Numbered from the stretch's first letter, positions 21,317-34,270 are shown. The stretch is 64,000 nucleotides of DNA from Hyperoodon ampullatus (GCA_949752795.1 OX457071.1:24040800-24104799), one strand, 5' to 3'. Program-made: numbers and translations. The notes: generated by a model from the sequence alone, not told the origin.

Positions 21317-24300
21317 TGTTCCTTAGAAACCTAACACCAAAAAAGAAAAAAGCCTCCAGCACCAGAATCCAATAAGTACTCATTTATTGACTGATCTACA
21401 TCAACCATTCTCACCTGTGGGTAGGAGATGAACAGCGATATGAAGCTTTCGTGCATTTATCTGGTCTTTCTTCCATGGAGACCTAACAGTGCTGTTACCA
21501 AGTGAACATTCCATTGACTATTTCTAAAGCCTTTATCAAGATTACTGAAAAGCTCTTTCTTCTGCCTCAAAATTCTGTTCATTAATTGTTGAAAAATATT
21601 ATTCTGTATCCCTAGACAGTTCATTTCTGTCATGCTTTTTCTCTTGGTCCCCTAGAGAGGTTCTGAAATGCATCAGAAAGTATAGTAATTAAAGTTACCT
21701 TAGGGCCACACTAATCACAAAAAAGAAGTCATCTGCCTCCAATTTCTCAACTCTAATGTTTTAGTTACCTTATGCAACCAACATCATGGTTATATAATAA
21801 GCTTCAATTAAAACATAGCTGACATTAACTCCACATCTGTTAAAAATGGACTTATATATGTCATTATCAAGCTAATATCTTTAACTGAGGAAATATATAG
21901 AACTCCAAGACAATTTATCTGTTCTCCCTTTTTTCCTACAAGAAAATTAAAGGTTAAAAAAATTTTTAAATATATGTCTAGCTTCATTTTTTCCCATTCT
22001 GCTTGTTTCAAGCAAGATAGCTAATGTTGATTGGAGTATGGGTGCCTTCTTCAGCTTCAGCTTGAACCATCTTCTAACATAATTGATATTGGTGTAGCTA
22101 CCTAAGGTTTTACCATTTACAAAATATTGCTTGGCAGGCTTTTTGCATTTATTTATTTATTCATTATCTGGAGAGAAGTGCTGAGTTTCAGTTTTCCTTT
22201 TAAAACAGGCACTTTATAATGTTACCACAGCGTCAGTAATGCTAATATAACAGGTCTAGATTCTTCTTCCACTTTAGATACAGAGAACAGTGTCATCCAT
22301 CCCAAGATTTTCTTTCCAAAGCTATACAAGATTACAAAATGAACAACTAAATACTGAGATTACTTGTATTTAATTTTCACTACCTCCTTTTTTTATTGTG
22401 ATTAGAATTTTAACAAGTAGACTTATTCTCTGAACACATCAAAAGACATAGATGATTCCTATAGTTAAAACCAATATAGCAGATGTATAAAGCCTGCCCC
22501 TAATTTCACTTATAACCACAATAATATTATTACCCCCCTTGCCTTTTGAGGACCTAACTATGAAAGCAGTTATCTTAATGTTCACTATATGTAGGTATGC
22601 CAGCTCCATTATGAAACCACATTATCACTGATAATCTTAATCTAGTACATATATATTTAGATTTACTTTTTTCAAATCTCTTTCAATCATCTTATTAACA
22701 TGGAAATATCAAGGTTAATCAACTCTCTAACATAACTACATAGAAAATCTGTACACTATGGATGTGGATTTCTTAGATATTCTCAAAACCTCTGTTGTAC
22801 TTTATTTACAAAGCATTTAAATTTCATCCCTTTTGCTCTGGGAAAAACACAGGAAGTCACATTAATTTTCTCTCTAGTCTTGATTTTTTTTTCACCTTGC
22901 TTAGAACAGACTGTCTCCTCGCTTTGCATTGATCCTCCCAATACAGCTTGACTTATCTCAAGACCCACACACTCCATTGTCTTTCTTCAAGATTTTCAAG
23001 TGCACTGAGAATTATCTTCAGAAAAGCGCTTTGGTATATTTACTTTATATTTCTACTCCGCTACCTCATGTGTGTACTTTACTTCTCTACTAACTTTAAT
23101 TTCTTTGTGAAAAGACTTTATTTTTCTTTTAATTCCTCAATGTATTGCCATGCTGAACATCAGAGTGATGGCATTAAATGAGGGATTTCCTTCTAATATT
23201 CCCTTAAAATTATGTGTACATCCACTCTAAATCATGCTGATGTTCAGTTATTCATTTCTCAAAATTTCCTTATGTGACTTTTACTTATGCAATACTGTTG
23301 GGATCGATCTGGTCTCTCTTTATCAAAGTTTTAAAAATAAAAAGTTTAAAACAATTATGGGTATTTCTTTGATAAGTGATAGACTGCCTGAGAGTTTTAG
23401 GATAAATTCTCACATGGATACTGATTTATAAGTATTAAAAAATAATGAAAAAAATTGTATCTATAATTTTTCTAATAAATCCATATAAATTAGGGATATG
23501 TATGTGTTTTGACATAAATAACAAATGCTGTTCACTAATAATAATCAATGGTGCTTAATGCATTCTTTTAACATTTTGGAAATTTATTTCAATATTCAAA
23601 ATATCAGCTTTCCCTCTTATATTTTAAAAAGTAATTAAAATCCTAAAGAAAACATTAAATATAGACATTTAAAATATTTGAGCATTTATTTAAGTTCTCA
23701 TTTTTCAGAAAGATATGTTATAATTACAAGAAGTTTACAAGAATTATCTTCCTATTAAACAACTCCTAGAAATTACATGTTCCATTAAAGCAAAGTTTAC
23801 TAGATACCCTCCAAATATGTGCTACCACTTTAATAATGTAGAAGTTTATTTAAGAAAGAAAATCATGAAGAAGAGACTTCATTTCCATTTCCCTGTTTTG
23901 TTTTGTCTTCCTGTAACAAATACATCCATCATAAGCATTAATATAATTGCCTAGATTTTAGCATCCTTCTTAATAAACATGTCTGGATGAGTAAATACTA
24001 AGAAAGGCACACCTTTGCCTGGAATGGCATTACTTATTTGTCTCTAAAATTTCATTGTTATGTTTTTCTTTATCCACTTTTAAAATGTTGACTGTCTTCT
24101 GATAGATGTGTGTTGCATTTGGTTTCAAATTGAGTTTGTTTACTTTTTAATCAAGTTCTTGAATCTGTAGCTATAGACTGACGCAAAGTTCTTTGGTTAC
24201 TCGTACTCTTGTGTTCCTTCCTGCAATTACATAGTACATATGACAGCCTATTCTCATGGACATTTTCTTGTACTTTTAATCAAACTATCAGTTGATAATT
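21317..24300. other. AT-rich sequence, nothing recognised
   Basis: About 3 kb without a gene, RNA or repeat that I can name. Open frames are 60-77 codons and show no domain. Confidence 0.5.
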
Positions 24301-24528
24301 GATAGACTCTTTTTTTTTTTGCTATACGCGGGCCTCTCACTGTTGTGGCCTCTCCCGTTGCGGAGCACAGGCTCCGGATGCGCAGGCTCAGCGGCCATGG
24401 CTCACGGGCCCAGCCGCTCCGCAGCATGTGGGATCTTCCCAGACCGGGGCACGAACCCGTGTTCCCTGCATCGGCAGGCGGACTCTCAACCACTGCGCCA
24501 CCAGGGAAGCCCGATAGACTCTTTTTTT
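24301..24528 (-). mobile_element. CHR-2 SINE, minus strand, with 15-bp target duplication
   Basis: Reverse orientation: poly(T), gctatacgcgggcctctcac at the tail end and ccagggaagcc at the head end (24502-24512). The duplication gatagactctttttt is present at 24301-24315 and 24513-24527. A-box and B-box-like sequences are preserved on the minus strand. Confidence 0.95.
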
Positions 24529-25165
24529 AAAGACTTTTTTGTTTCTGATTTATTCATGCTAGATAAAGAATCAAATAATAAATTTGAAGCTAAGGTGTAA
24601 AGATTATTATAATAATTTAAAAAAAAAAGATAGCTCACAAAATAAAGTTAGGAGGAAATCACTAGGAATAAACCACTCCTAATTAAGGGTAAATATCAAA
24701 ATAATAAGTGGATTCCCCTGTGATAGCACTGGTTGCTGGATTTTTTAATTGAGCTGAAATTGGAAGGGGATTCTGAAACGTGGAAATGGTTGAGAAATTT
24801 TCTCTGTCTTCTCTATGTCTTTATTCCTCAATCCTTTGGCTTTCACAGAAATTAGCTTTATCTTTTTACTAACTACTAAAGACATTAACACATTAAGTAA
24901 TATCCACATCTATATCTTCTTTTGTGCTATATTGCGAAGCTAAAAGGTCTTAGCTACTTAAAAGGTTGATCATGGAACCAACAAATGCTTCTGATTCACA
25001 AAACAGAAATTAAAAAAATAAGTTGACAAATAAAGTTTAGCCCAAATGACCATAAACAGTAACAGGATCTGTGGGGAAAAAAATGTTAAATTCAAAATCC
25101 AAAATCCAAAAATGTTGTGGAAGAGTCTGAAGTCCATACTTACTTATATAATAAGGAGGTTTTTT
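24529..25165. other. AT-rich sequence, nothing recognised
   Basis: No gene or repeat recognised. Confidence 0.5.
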
Positions 25166-25169
25166 GTAT

Positions 25170-25520
25170 CAAAGTTCTTAATTGCCAGAAATAAAAGCTC
25201 ACTCTATCTTAAGCAGAAATAGAATTTATTGGAACACTCAAAATAAGTTAGAGAATCAGCTTGTCAACTGGGCAGAAACCATGGAAATGAGGTTTGATCA
25301 AGAAACAGGAAGCAGAAAGAACCTGGCCAACATTACACCACCCTAACTTGAGGATATCATTAATAATACTTGTGCAAATGAAAACCTCAGCATCCCTTTC
25401 CTTTTGCCTCACTTGCTCTGGGAGAGCATTGCCTGGCTCTGGCTAGGTCATGTTTCTGTCCTCTGGATAAGACAATAAAGTTATTTCCAAATCCCCTTGG
25501 CCTCTGTGATGGCAAATAGA
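25170..25520 (+). mobile_element. Old mammalian interspersed repeat (family not named)
   Basis: The order 'gccagaaataaaagctcactct', 'cttaagcagaaatagaatttattgga' and 'ctgggagagcattgcctggctctggctaggtcatg' is one I recognise from a common old mammalian repeat. I cannot give its name with confidence. A similar element in the opposite strand may lie at 37.84-38.06 kb. Confidence 0.5.
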
Positions 25521-26543
25521 AAGCATACACTGAAACAACACAGACCAGACCAATGATGCTAGAGCAAAATTAAAAATTATATGTTTAGAAAGTGTCTATA
25601 AATTATTTTCTTACTGATGATTTTATTGTAGAATGTTTACATATAAATAAAGTCTTTGAAAATCCCTTGGTCAGTAATAACTCTAAATGCCCTTTGAGTC
25701 AGACTGTGGAGGTGATTATTGTTTATCCCAGTTAAACATGCACTGGGTCACAAAGTAGATCCTAGAACCCATACCCTGAAGGAAGAATGTAGTCAATATT
25801 GGGTATAGTGACTACAACATGACTGATCCTCATTTTGTTCTCACTTCCAGGACAGCAAATAAAGAGCTCCTTTTCTGTGATTCTGATAGTTCAACCTTTA
25901 TCTCACCTCACTTCCAGAAATCAAATTTCTTATTTAAAGTATATCATGTCAGAATGAATAACTGAAACAATGAATGAATAACTGAATGAATAAAAAATTG
26001 AATTAAAAGACTCTAAAGAATACTATGCCAGCTGGTCTTAATTGTCTCTCTTTTTTCTTCTTCATCTCATGTTTATTAACTTTGGAGCAGTTGAACAATA
26101 CTTATGCATTTGTAAACTTTAGAGGTAATGTCATTCAAAAAAGCTTTTGATACTTCTTCCTCTTAGAGACAGTTATCTTTTTATAATTTGTTTTCTTTTT
26201 ATAATTTGCTTTAAGAAGTTTAATTCCCTAAAGGTATCTGTAGATTAAAGGTAGAATTCGCTACATATCTTTTGTGTGTGTGTAGCGAGGAATTAATATC
26301 CCCCATGAAAAACTGGTTTTATAATTAATGCCAGAACTCAGAAATCCATATTCACAGTTTGCTCTATGAAGCTTCTCAGAGGAACAAAAAGAAATAAAAA
26401 GTAATCTATTTCTTTGAAACTAAATGAAAAGTCCCTTCAAGCAGGTGACTTTCAAAGAAATATAGCTGGATTTAGTAATATACAATGTGTTGTACAAATA
26501 GATGAGATGACTCATCATGTTCTTAACAGAAATTATGTCTTGG
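25521..26543. other. AT-rich sequence, nothing recognised
   Basis: No gene or named repeat. Runs up to the poly(T) that starts the full-length L1. Confidence 0.5.
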
Positions 26544-26901
26544 TTTTTCAGCATCTTTATTGGAGTATAATTGCTTTACAAGGTTGTGTTAGTTTCTGCT
26601 GTATAACAAAGTGAATAGCTATTATGTATACATATATTCCCATATCCCCTCCCTCTTGCGTCTCCTTCCCACCCTCCCTATCCCACCCCCTAGGTGGTCA
26701 CAAAGCACCGAGATGATCTCCCTGTGCTATGCAGCTGCTTCCCACTAGCTATCTATTTTACATTTGGTAGTGTATATATGTCAGTGCTACTCTTCCGCTT
26801 CGTCCCAGCTTACCCTTCCCCCTCCCCTTGTCCTCACGTCCATTCTCTACCACTGCGTCTTTATTCCTATCCTGCCCCTAGGTTCATCAAAACATTTTTT
26901 T
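26544..26901 (-). other. L1 3' UTR with G-rich (G-quadruplex-prone) tract
   Basis: Follows the ORF2 stop. On the minus strand a run of four or more GGG blocks separated by one to three bases lies at about 26668-26690, as in other L1 3' UTRs. The element ends with the usual attatactccaataaag followed by a short A tail. Confidence 0.85.
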
Positions 26902-27147
26902 TTATATTCCATATAAATGTGTTAGCATACAGTATTTGTTTTGCTCTTTCTGACTTCTTTCACTCTGTATGACAGACTCTAGGTCCAACCAGCTCACTAC
27001 AAATAACTCAATTTCATTTATTTTTATGGCTGGGTAATATTCCATTGTATATATGTGCCACATCTTCTTTATCCATTCATCTGTCGATGGACACTTAGGG
27101 TGCTTCCATGTCCTGGCTATTGTAAATAGTGCTGCAATGAATATTGT

Positions 27148-27384
27148 GGTACATGACTTTTTTTTTCTTTTTTTGTGGTACGTGGGCCTCTCACTGTTGT
27201 GGTCTCTTCCATTGCGGAGAGCACAGGCTCCGGATGCACAGGCTCAGTGGCCATGCTTCACGGGCCTAGCTGCTCCGCGGCATGTGGGATCCTCATGGAC
27301 CAGGGCATGAACCCATGTCCCCTGCATTGGCAGGCGGACTCTCAACCACTGCACCACCAGGGAAGCCTGGTACATGACTTTTTT
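27148..27384 (-). mobile_element. CHR-2 SINE inserted in L1 ORF2, 16-bp target duplication
   Basis: Minus-strand SINE at about 27157-27368 with poly(T) at the left and ccagggaagcct at the right. The duplication ggtacatgactttttt is seen at 27148-27163 and 27369-27384. It carries an extra 'ga' in the gagagcacagg segment and more substitutions than the other copies. The L1 reading frame continues on both sides, so the SINE is younger than the L1. Confidence 0.95.
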
Positions 27385-27741
27385 GATTTATGGTTTTCTC
27401 AGGGTGTATGCCCAGTAGTGGGATTGCTGGGTCGTATGGTAATTCTATTTTTAGTCTTTTAACGAACCTCCATACTGTTCTCCATACTGGCTGTATCAAT
27501 TTGCATTCCCACCAACAGTGAAAGAGGATTCCCTTATCTCCATACCATCTCCAGCATTTATTGTTTGTAGATTTTTTGATGATGGCCATTCTGACCGGTG
27601 TGAGGTGATACCTCATTGTAGTTTTGATTTCCATTTCTCTAATGATTAGTGATGTTGAGCATCCTTTCATGTGTTTGTTGGCAATCTGTATATCTTCTTT
27701 GGAGAAATGTCCATTTAGGTCTTCTGCCCATTTTTGGATTG

Positions 27742-27743
<2 letters not shown>

Positions 27744-27772
<29 letters not shown>
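27744..27772 (+). repeat. (T)29 run inside L1 ORF2
   Basis: Twenty-nine T bases where the related L1 at 57.56 kb has a mixed 'gtttgttttcttgatatt' stretch. It corresponds to a poly(A) in the ORF2 sense strand. Confidence 0.9.
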
Positions 27773-30700
27773 GGTAGTGAGCTACATGTGCTGCTTGTAT
27801 ATTTTGGAGATTAATCCTTTATCAGTTGCTTCATTTGCAAATGTTTTCTCCCATTCTGAGGGTTGTCTCTTTGTCTTGTTTATAGCTTCCTTTGCTGTGC
27901 AACAGCTTTTATGTTTCATTAGATCCCATTTGTTTATTTTTGTTTTTATTTCCATTCTCTAGGAGGTCGGTCAAAAAGGATCTTGCTGTGATTTATGTCA
28001 TAGAGTGTTCTGCCTATGTTTTCCTCTAAGAGTGTTATAGTGTCTGGCCTTACATTTAGGTCTTTAATCCATTTTGAGTTTATTTTTGTGTATGGTGTTA
28101 GGGAGTGTTCTAATTTCATTCTTTTACATATAGCTGTCCAGTTGTCCCAGCACCACTTATTGAAGAGGCTGTCTTTTCTACATTGTATATTTTTGCCTCC
28201 TTTATTAAAGATAATGTGACCATATGTGTGTGGGTTTATCTCTGGGCTTTCTATCCTGTTCCATTGATCTATATTTCTGTTCTTCTGCCAGTACCATACT
28301 GTCTTCATTTTTGTTGCTTTGTAGTATAGTCTGAAGTTCTGGAGCCTGGTTCCTCCAGCTCTGTTTTTCTTTCTCAAGACTACTTTGGCTATTCAGGGTC
28401 TTTTGTGTTTCCATACAAATTGTGAAAATTTTTGTTCTAGTTCTGAGAAAAATGCCATTGGTAGTTTGATAGGAATTACACTGAATCAGTAGATTGCTTT
28501 GGGTAGTATAGGCATTTTCACAATATTGCTTCTTCTATTCCAAGAACATGGTATACCTCTCCATGTGTTTGTATCATCTTTAATTTCTTTCATCAGTGTC
28601 TTATAGTTTTCTGCAAAGAGGTCTTTTGTCTCCTTAGGTAAGTTTATTCCTAGGTGTTTTATTACCTTTTGTTGCAATAGTAAATGGGAGTGTTTCCTTA
28701 ATTTCTATTTCAGATTTTTCCTCATTAGTGTATAGGAATACAAGAGATTTCAGTTCATTAATTTTGAATCCTGCTACTCTACCAAATTCATTGATTAGCT
28801 CTAGTAGTTTTCTGATAGTGTCTTTAAGATTCTCTATGTATAGTATCATGTCATCTGCAAACAGTGACAGTTTTACTTCTTCTTTTCCGATTTGAATTCA
28901 TTTTATTGCTTTTTCTTCTCTGATTCCTGTAGCTAAAACTTCCAAAGCTCTGTTGAATAATAGTGGTGAGAGTGGGCAACCTTGTCTTGTTCCTGATCTT
29001 AGAGGAAATGGTTTCAGTATTTCACCTTTGAGAATGATGTTGGCTGTGGGTTTGTCATATATGGCCATTATTATGTTGAGGTAGGTTCCCTCTATGCCTA
29101 CTTTCTGGAGAGTTTTTTACCATAAATGGGTGTTGAATTTTGTCAAAAGCTTTTCTGCATCTATTGAGATGATCATATGGTTTTTATCCTTCAATTTGTT
29201 AGTGTAGTTTATCACATTGCTTGATTCACGTATATTGAAAAATCTTTGCATTCCTGGCATAAACCCCACTTGATCCTGGTGTATGATCCTTTTAATGTGC
29301 TGTTGGATTCTGTTTGCTAGTATTTTGTTGAGGATTTCTGCATTTATGTTCATCAGTGATATTGTCCTGTAGTTTTCTTTTTTTGTGTGATATCTTTGTC
29401 TGGTTTTGGTATTGGGGAGATGGTGGCCTTGTAGAATGAGTTTGGGAGTATTCCTCCCTCTACTATATTTTGGAAGAGTTTGAGAAGGATAGGTGTTAGC
29501 TCTTCTCTAAATGTTTGATAGAATTCGCCTGTGAAGCCATCTGGTCCTGGGCTTTTGTTTGTTGGAAGATTTTTAATCAGTTTCAGTTTCATTGCTTGTG
29601 ATTCATCATTTCATATTTTCTGTTTCTTCCTGGTTCAGTCTCAGAAAGTTGTACTTTTCTAAGAATTTGTCCAGGTTGTCCTGGACAACTTTTTCCAGGT
29701 TGTCCGTTTTATTGGCATATAACTGTTTGTAGTAATCTCTCATGATCCTTTGTATTTCTGTAGTGTCAGTTGTTACTTCTCCTTTTTCGTTTCTAATGCT
29801 GTTGATTTGAGTCTTCTCCCTTTTTTTCTTGATGAGTCTGGCTAATGATTTATCAACTTTGTTTATCTTCTCAAAGAACCAGCTTTTAGTTTTATTGATC
29901 TTTGCTATTGTTTCCTTCATTTCTTTTTCATTTATATCTGATCTGATCTTTATGATTTCTTTCCTTCTGCTAACTTTGGGGTTTTTTTATTCTTATTTCT
30001 CTATTTGCTTTGGGTGCAAGGTTAGGTTGTTTATTTGAGATGTTTGTTGTTTCTTGTTTTAGGATTGTATTGCTATAAACATCCCTCTTAGAACTGCTTT
30101 TGCTGCATCCCATAGGTTTTCGGTCATCATGTTTCCATTGTCATTTGTTTCTAGGTATTTTTTGATTTTCTTTGATTTCTTCAGTGATCTCTTGGTTTTT
30201 TAGTAATGTATTGTTTAGCCTCTCTGTTTGTATTTCTTACAGTTTTTTTTTTCCTGTAATTGATATCTAGTCTCATAGTGTTGTGGTCAGAAAAGATACT
30301 TGATACAATTTCATTTTTTAAAATTTACCAAGGCTTGATTTGTGACCATGATATGGTCTATCCTGGAGAATGTTCCATGAGCACTTGAGAAGAAAGTGTA
30401 TTCTGTTGTTTTTGGATGGAATGTCTTATAAATATCAATTAAGTCCATCTTGTTTAATGTGTCATGTAAAGCTTGTGTTTCCTTATTTATTTTCATTTTG
30501 GATGATCTGTCAATTTGTGAAAGTGGGGTGTTAAAGTCCCCTAATATTATTGTGTTACCTTCGATTTCCCCTTTTATGGCTGTTAGCATTTGCCTTATGT
30601 ATTGAGGTGCTCCTATGTTGGGTGCATAAATATTTACAATTGTTATATCTTCTTCTTGGTTTGATCCCTTGGTCATTCTGTAGTGACCTTCTTTCTCTCT

Positions 30701-30976
30701 GGTAATAGTCTTTATTTTAAAGTCTGTTTTGTCTGGTATGAGAATTGCTACTCCACCTTTTTTTTTTACTTCCATTTGCATGGAGTATCTTTTTCCATCC
30801 CCTCACTTTCAGTCTAGGTCTGAAGTGGGTCTCTTGTAGACAGCATATATATGGGTCCTGTTTCTGTATCCATTCAGCCAGTCTGTGTCTTTTGGTTGGA
30901 GCATTTAATCCATTTACATTTAAGGTAATTATTGATATGTATGTTCCCATTACAATTTCTTAATGTTTTGGATTTG

Positions 30977-31904
30977 TTATTTTAGGCCTTTTCCTTCTCT
31001 TGTGTTTCCTGCCTGGAGAAGTTCCTTTAGCATTTGTTGTAAAGCTGGTTTGGTGTTGCTGAATTCTCTTAACTTTGGCTTGTCTGTAAAGGTTTTAATT
31101 TCTCCATTGAATCTGAATGAGTTCCTTGCTGGGTAGAGTAGTCTTGGTTGTAGGTTTTTCCCTTTCATCACTTTTAATATGTCCTACCACACTCTTCTGG
31201 CTTTCAGAGATTCAGCTGAAAGATCAGCTGTTAACCTTATGGGGATTCCCTAGTATGTTATTTGTGGTCTTTCCCTTGCTGCTTTTAATATTTTTTCTTC
31301 GTATTTAATTTTTGATAGTTTAATTAATATGTATCTTGTCATGTTTCTCCTTGGATGTGTCCTGTATGGGACTCTCTGTGCCTCCTGGACTTGATTGACT
31401 ATTTCCTTTCCCATATTAGGAAGTTTTCAACTATAATCTCATCAAGTATTTTCTCAGACCCTTTCTTTTTCTATTCGTCTTCTGGGACCCCTATAATTTG
31501 AATGTTGGTGCATTTAATGTTTTCCCAGAGGTCTCTGAGGCTGTCCTCAAATTTTTTCCTTCTTTTTTTTTATTCCGCTCTACAGTAGTTATTTCCACTA
31601 TTTTATCTTCCATGTTACTTATCTGTTCTTCTGCCTCAGTTATTCTGCTATTGATTCCTTCTAGAGAATTTTTAATTTCCTTTATTATGTTGTTCATCAT
31701 CATTTGTTTGCTTTTTAGTGCTTCTAGGTCCTTGTTAAACGTTTCTTGTATTTTCTCCATTCTATCTCCAAGATTTTGGATCATCTTTACTATCATTACT
31801 CTGAGTTCTTTTTCAGGTAGACTGCCTATTTCCTCTTTATTTGTTTGGTCTGCTGGGTTTTTACCTTGCAACTTCATCTGCTGCATATTTCTCTGTCTTC
31901 TCAT
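30977..31904 (-). pseudogene. L1 ORF1 (RNA-binding protein), disrupted
   Basis: ORF1 encodes the coiled-coil RNA-binding chaperone that coats L1 RNA. It starts at 31904 (MRRQRNMQQMK). Residues 1-137 form an open piece rich in charged and Leu/Ile residues with a heptad-like pattern, fitting the coiled coil. The C-terminal 64 residues (30977-31171) are open in another frame and contain LLYPARNSF and KLREF, hallmarks of the C-terminal domain. The middle (31.17-31.49 kb) is broken. The total length, 928 bp, is not a multiple of three, showing a net frameshift. The stop lies 26 bp before the ORF2 ATG. Confidence 0.88.
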
Positions 31905-33865
31905 TTTGTTTAACTTACCGTGTTTGGGGTCTCCTTTTCACAGGCTGCAGATTCATTATTCCCATTGTTTTCGGTGTCTGTCCCCAGTGGGTGAGGTTGA
32001 TTCAGTGGGCTGTGTAGGCTTCCTGGTGGAGGGGTCTGGTGCTTGTGTTCTGATAGGTGGCGCTGGATCTTATCTTTCTGGTGGGCAGGGCCACGTCTGG
32101 ATGTGTGTTTTAGGGTGTCTGTGAACTTAGTATGATTTTAGGCAGCCTCTCTGCTAATGGGTGGGGTTGTGTTCCTGTCTTGCTAGTTTATTTGCCTGGG
32201 GCATCCAGCACTGGAATGTTGCTGGCTGTTGGGTGGAGCTGGGTCTTTTCTCGTTGAGATAGAGATCTCTGGGAGAGCTCTCACTGATTGATATTTACTG
32301 GGGCCAGGAGGTATCTGGTGGCCCAGTGTCCTGTTCTGGCTCTCCCACATCAGAGGCTCAGGCCTGACACCAGGCCAGAGCACCAAGACCCTGCTAGCTA
32401 CATGGTTTAGAAGAAAAGGGAGAAAAAAAAGAAAGTAATAATAATAATAAATTTTAAAAAGAAAAAATTTATTAAAATAAAAATATTTTTAAAATAAAGT
32501 TTTTTTAAGAATTGAGCAACCAAACCAATAAACAAATCCACAAATTATAACAAGCACTAAACACTAAAGTAGGATAGATATAAAAATCAGAAACAAATCA
32601 GTTGCAGACAGCAAACCCCAAGTCTACAGTTACTCCCAAAGTCCACTGCCACAATTTTGGGATGATTCTTTGTCTATTCAGGTATTCCACAGATACAGGG
32701 TACATCAAGTTGATTGTGGGGATTCAGTTTGCTGCTCCTGTGGCTGCAAGGAGAAATTTCCCTTTCTCTTCTTTGTTCACACAGCTCCTGTGGTGCAGCT
32801 TTGGTTATGGCCCACCCTCTGCATGTAGGCCACTCTCAGGGGCCTCTTCCCCACCCATACAGGAGGGGGTTAAAACAGTGGCTGATTAGGGCTCTCTTGC
32901 TCACTCAGTGTAGGGGGAAGGGAGGGGTATGGTAGTCAGAATTGGAATGCGGGGGGAGCCTGCAGTCGCAGAGGCTGGCATGACATTGCAACAGCCTGAG
33001 TCTCGCGTGTGTTCTCCCAGGGAACTTGTCCATGGATCATGGGACCCTGGTAGTGGCGTGCTGCACAAGCTCCTGGGAGGGTGTGGATAGTGACCTGTGC
33101 TTGCACACAGGATTCTTGGTGGCAGCAGCATCAGCATTAGCAGTTTATGCCTGTCTCTGGGGTCTGAGCTGATAGCCATGACTTGCGCCCATCTCTGGAG
33201 CTCGCTTAGGTGGTGCTCTGCCTTCTGTGGGCACACCAGGAAGGAATCCCCTCTCCTTGTGCACCCAAAACAAAGATTCTTGCCTCTCCAGCAGTTCCAG
33301 ACTTTTTTCTGACTCCCTCCACGCTGGTTGTGGCGCACTAGCCCCCTTCATACTGTCTTCATGCAGTCAACCTCAGTCCTCTCCCTGGGGTCTGACCCCT
33401 GAAGCCCAAGCCTCAGCTGCCAGCTGCCACCCACCCTGGCAGGTGAGTAGACAAGCGTTTCAGGCTGGTGAGTGCTGGTTGGCACTGATCCTCTGTGTGG
33501 GGATCTCTCTGCTTTCCCCTCTGCACCCCTGTTGCTTCACTGTCCTCCGTGGCTCCAAAGCTTTCCCCCACCCCCCGTCTCCACCAGTGATGGGGCTTCC
33601 TAGTGTGTGGAAACCTTTCCTCCTTCACGGCTCCCTCCCACTGGTGCAGGTCCCGTCCCTATCCTTTTGTCTCTGTTTATTCTTTTTTCTTTGCCCTACC
33701 CAGGTATGTGGGGAGTTTCTTGCCTTTTGGGAGGTCTGAGGTCTTCTGCCAGTGTTCAGTAGGTGTTCTGTAGGAGTTGTTCCACGTGTAGATGTATTTT
33801 TGATGTATTTGTGGGGAGGAAGGTGATCTCCATGTCTTACTCCTCTGCCATCTTGAAGGTCCAGC
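31905..33865 (-). promoter_or_regulatory. L1 5' UTR (internal promoter region)
   Basis: About 1.96 kb upstream of ORF1 on the minus strand, GC-richer than the surroundings apart from an A/T-rich stretch at 32.40-32.52 kb. It begins with the conserved L1 start (aagatggc in the minus strand, 33845-33857). In active L1s this region carries the RNA polymerase II promoter. Open frames of up to 170 codons on both strands here have no recognisable domain and are attributed to composition. Confidence 0.8.
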
Positions 33866-34270
33866 TTAATTGTCTCTTTAGAGCTGGAGAATATTAGATA
33901 TTGTTTCTTTACCAAATTTTCAAAGATTCTTTCATCTAAGGGGCCTAACTTATTGTTGTTCTCAAATAATTGTTTCCCACTCATCTACCTGTATAAACAC
34001 TTACTGAATGACAGCATCCAGTATCCATTTTATTTCATTAATGTAAAGGAAATATATCATTTTGGAAAATTAAAATATATGCGATAACAGAATTGAACTG
34101 GTGGAAATTTTAATCAGAGTTACTCTTTTAGTTATTTAATTTCCCTCTACTCTGTGAAGTAAAAACTCTGATTTAGAAACTAACATTGAAGAATACATTT
34201 AAAACAAGCTCTTTACATTATCCAGACCCTGCTCTTAGTACTTTCATTTATCTTTCCTATGACCTATGTC
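33866..34270. other. Nothing recognised
   Basis: AT-rich stretch between the L1 5' end and a SINE. Confidence 0.5.

Larger units (their letters stand above)
26902..30950 (-). pseudogene. L1 ORF2 (endonuclease-reverse transcriptase), disrupted
   Basis: ORF2 would nick DNA and copy L1 RNA at the nick. The start is ATG at 30950 (MGTYIS...), with the endonuclease motifs LNVNGLN and QETH near residues 10-16 and 39-42, GDFNTPLS further on and SRIDHIM near the end of the domain (30311-30781). The reverse transcriptase FADD box is intact at 28850-28861. The C-terminal Cys-rich motif (CX3CX7HX4C) near 27.57 kb has its second cysteine replaced by tyrosine. Stop is at 26902-26904. Removing the 221-bp SINE-plus-duplication leaves 3,828 bp, equal to 1,275 codons plus stop, the normal length. 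Even so, frameshifts and stops split it into about ten open pieces, for example between 30717 and 30781 and around 29353, 29600 and 28.4-28.6 kb. Confidence 0.92.
26544..33865 (-). mobile_element. Full-length L1 retrotransposon, minus strand, inactive
   Basis: Reading from the minus strand it has a 5' UTR of about 2 kb, ORF1, a 26-bp spacer, ORF2, a 3' UTR and a short A tail (T5 at 26544-26548). The 5' end reads caagatggcagaggagtaag, the usual L1 start. Without the nested SINE and its duplication it would be about 7.1 kb. Both reading frames are broken. A weak candidate target duplication is aattatgtct (26531-26540) against aattgtctct (33868-33877). It is the largest feature of the window and explains most of the long coding-like stretches between 26.7 and 33.9 kb. 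Confidence 0.95.

Noticed and set aside
21147..21383. Ser/Pro repeat protein on the minus strand
   Set aside because: A pure translation artefact of the polypurine microsatellite.
31498..32124. 208-codon plus-strand open frame
   Set aside because: Exactly antisense to L1 ORF1 and its upstream region; L1 antisense frames of this size are common and have no supporting motif.
33227..33739. 170-codon open frame in a GC-rich stretch
   Set aside because: Lies in the L1 5' UTR and is antisense to it; no domain recognised.
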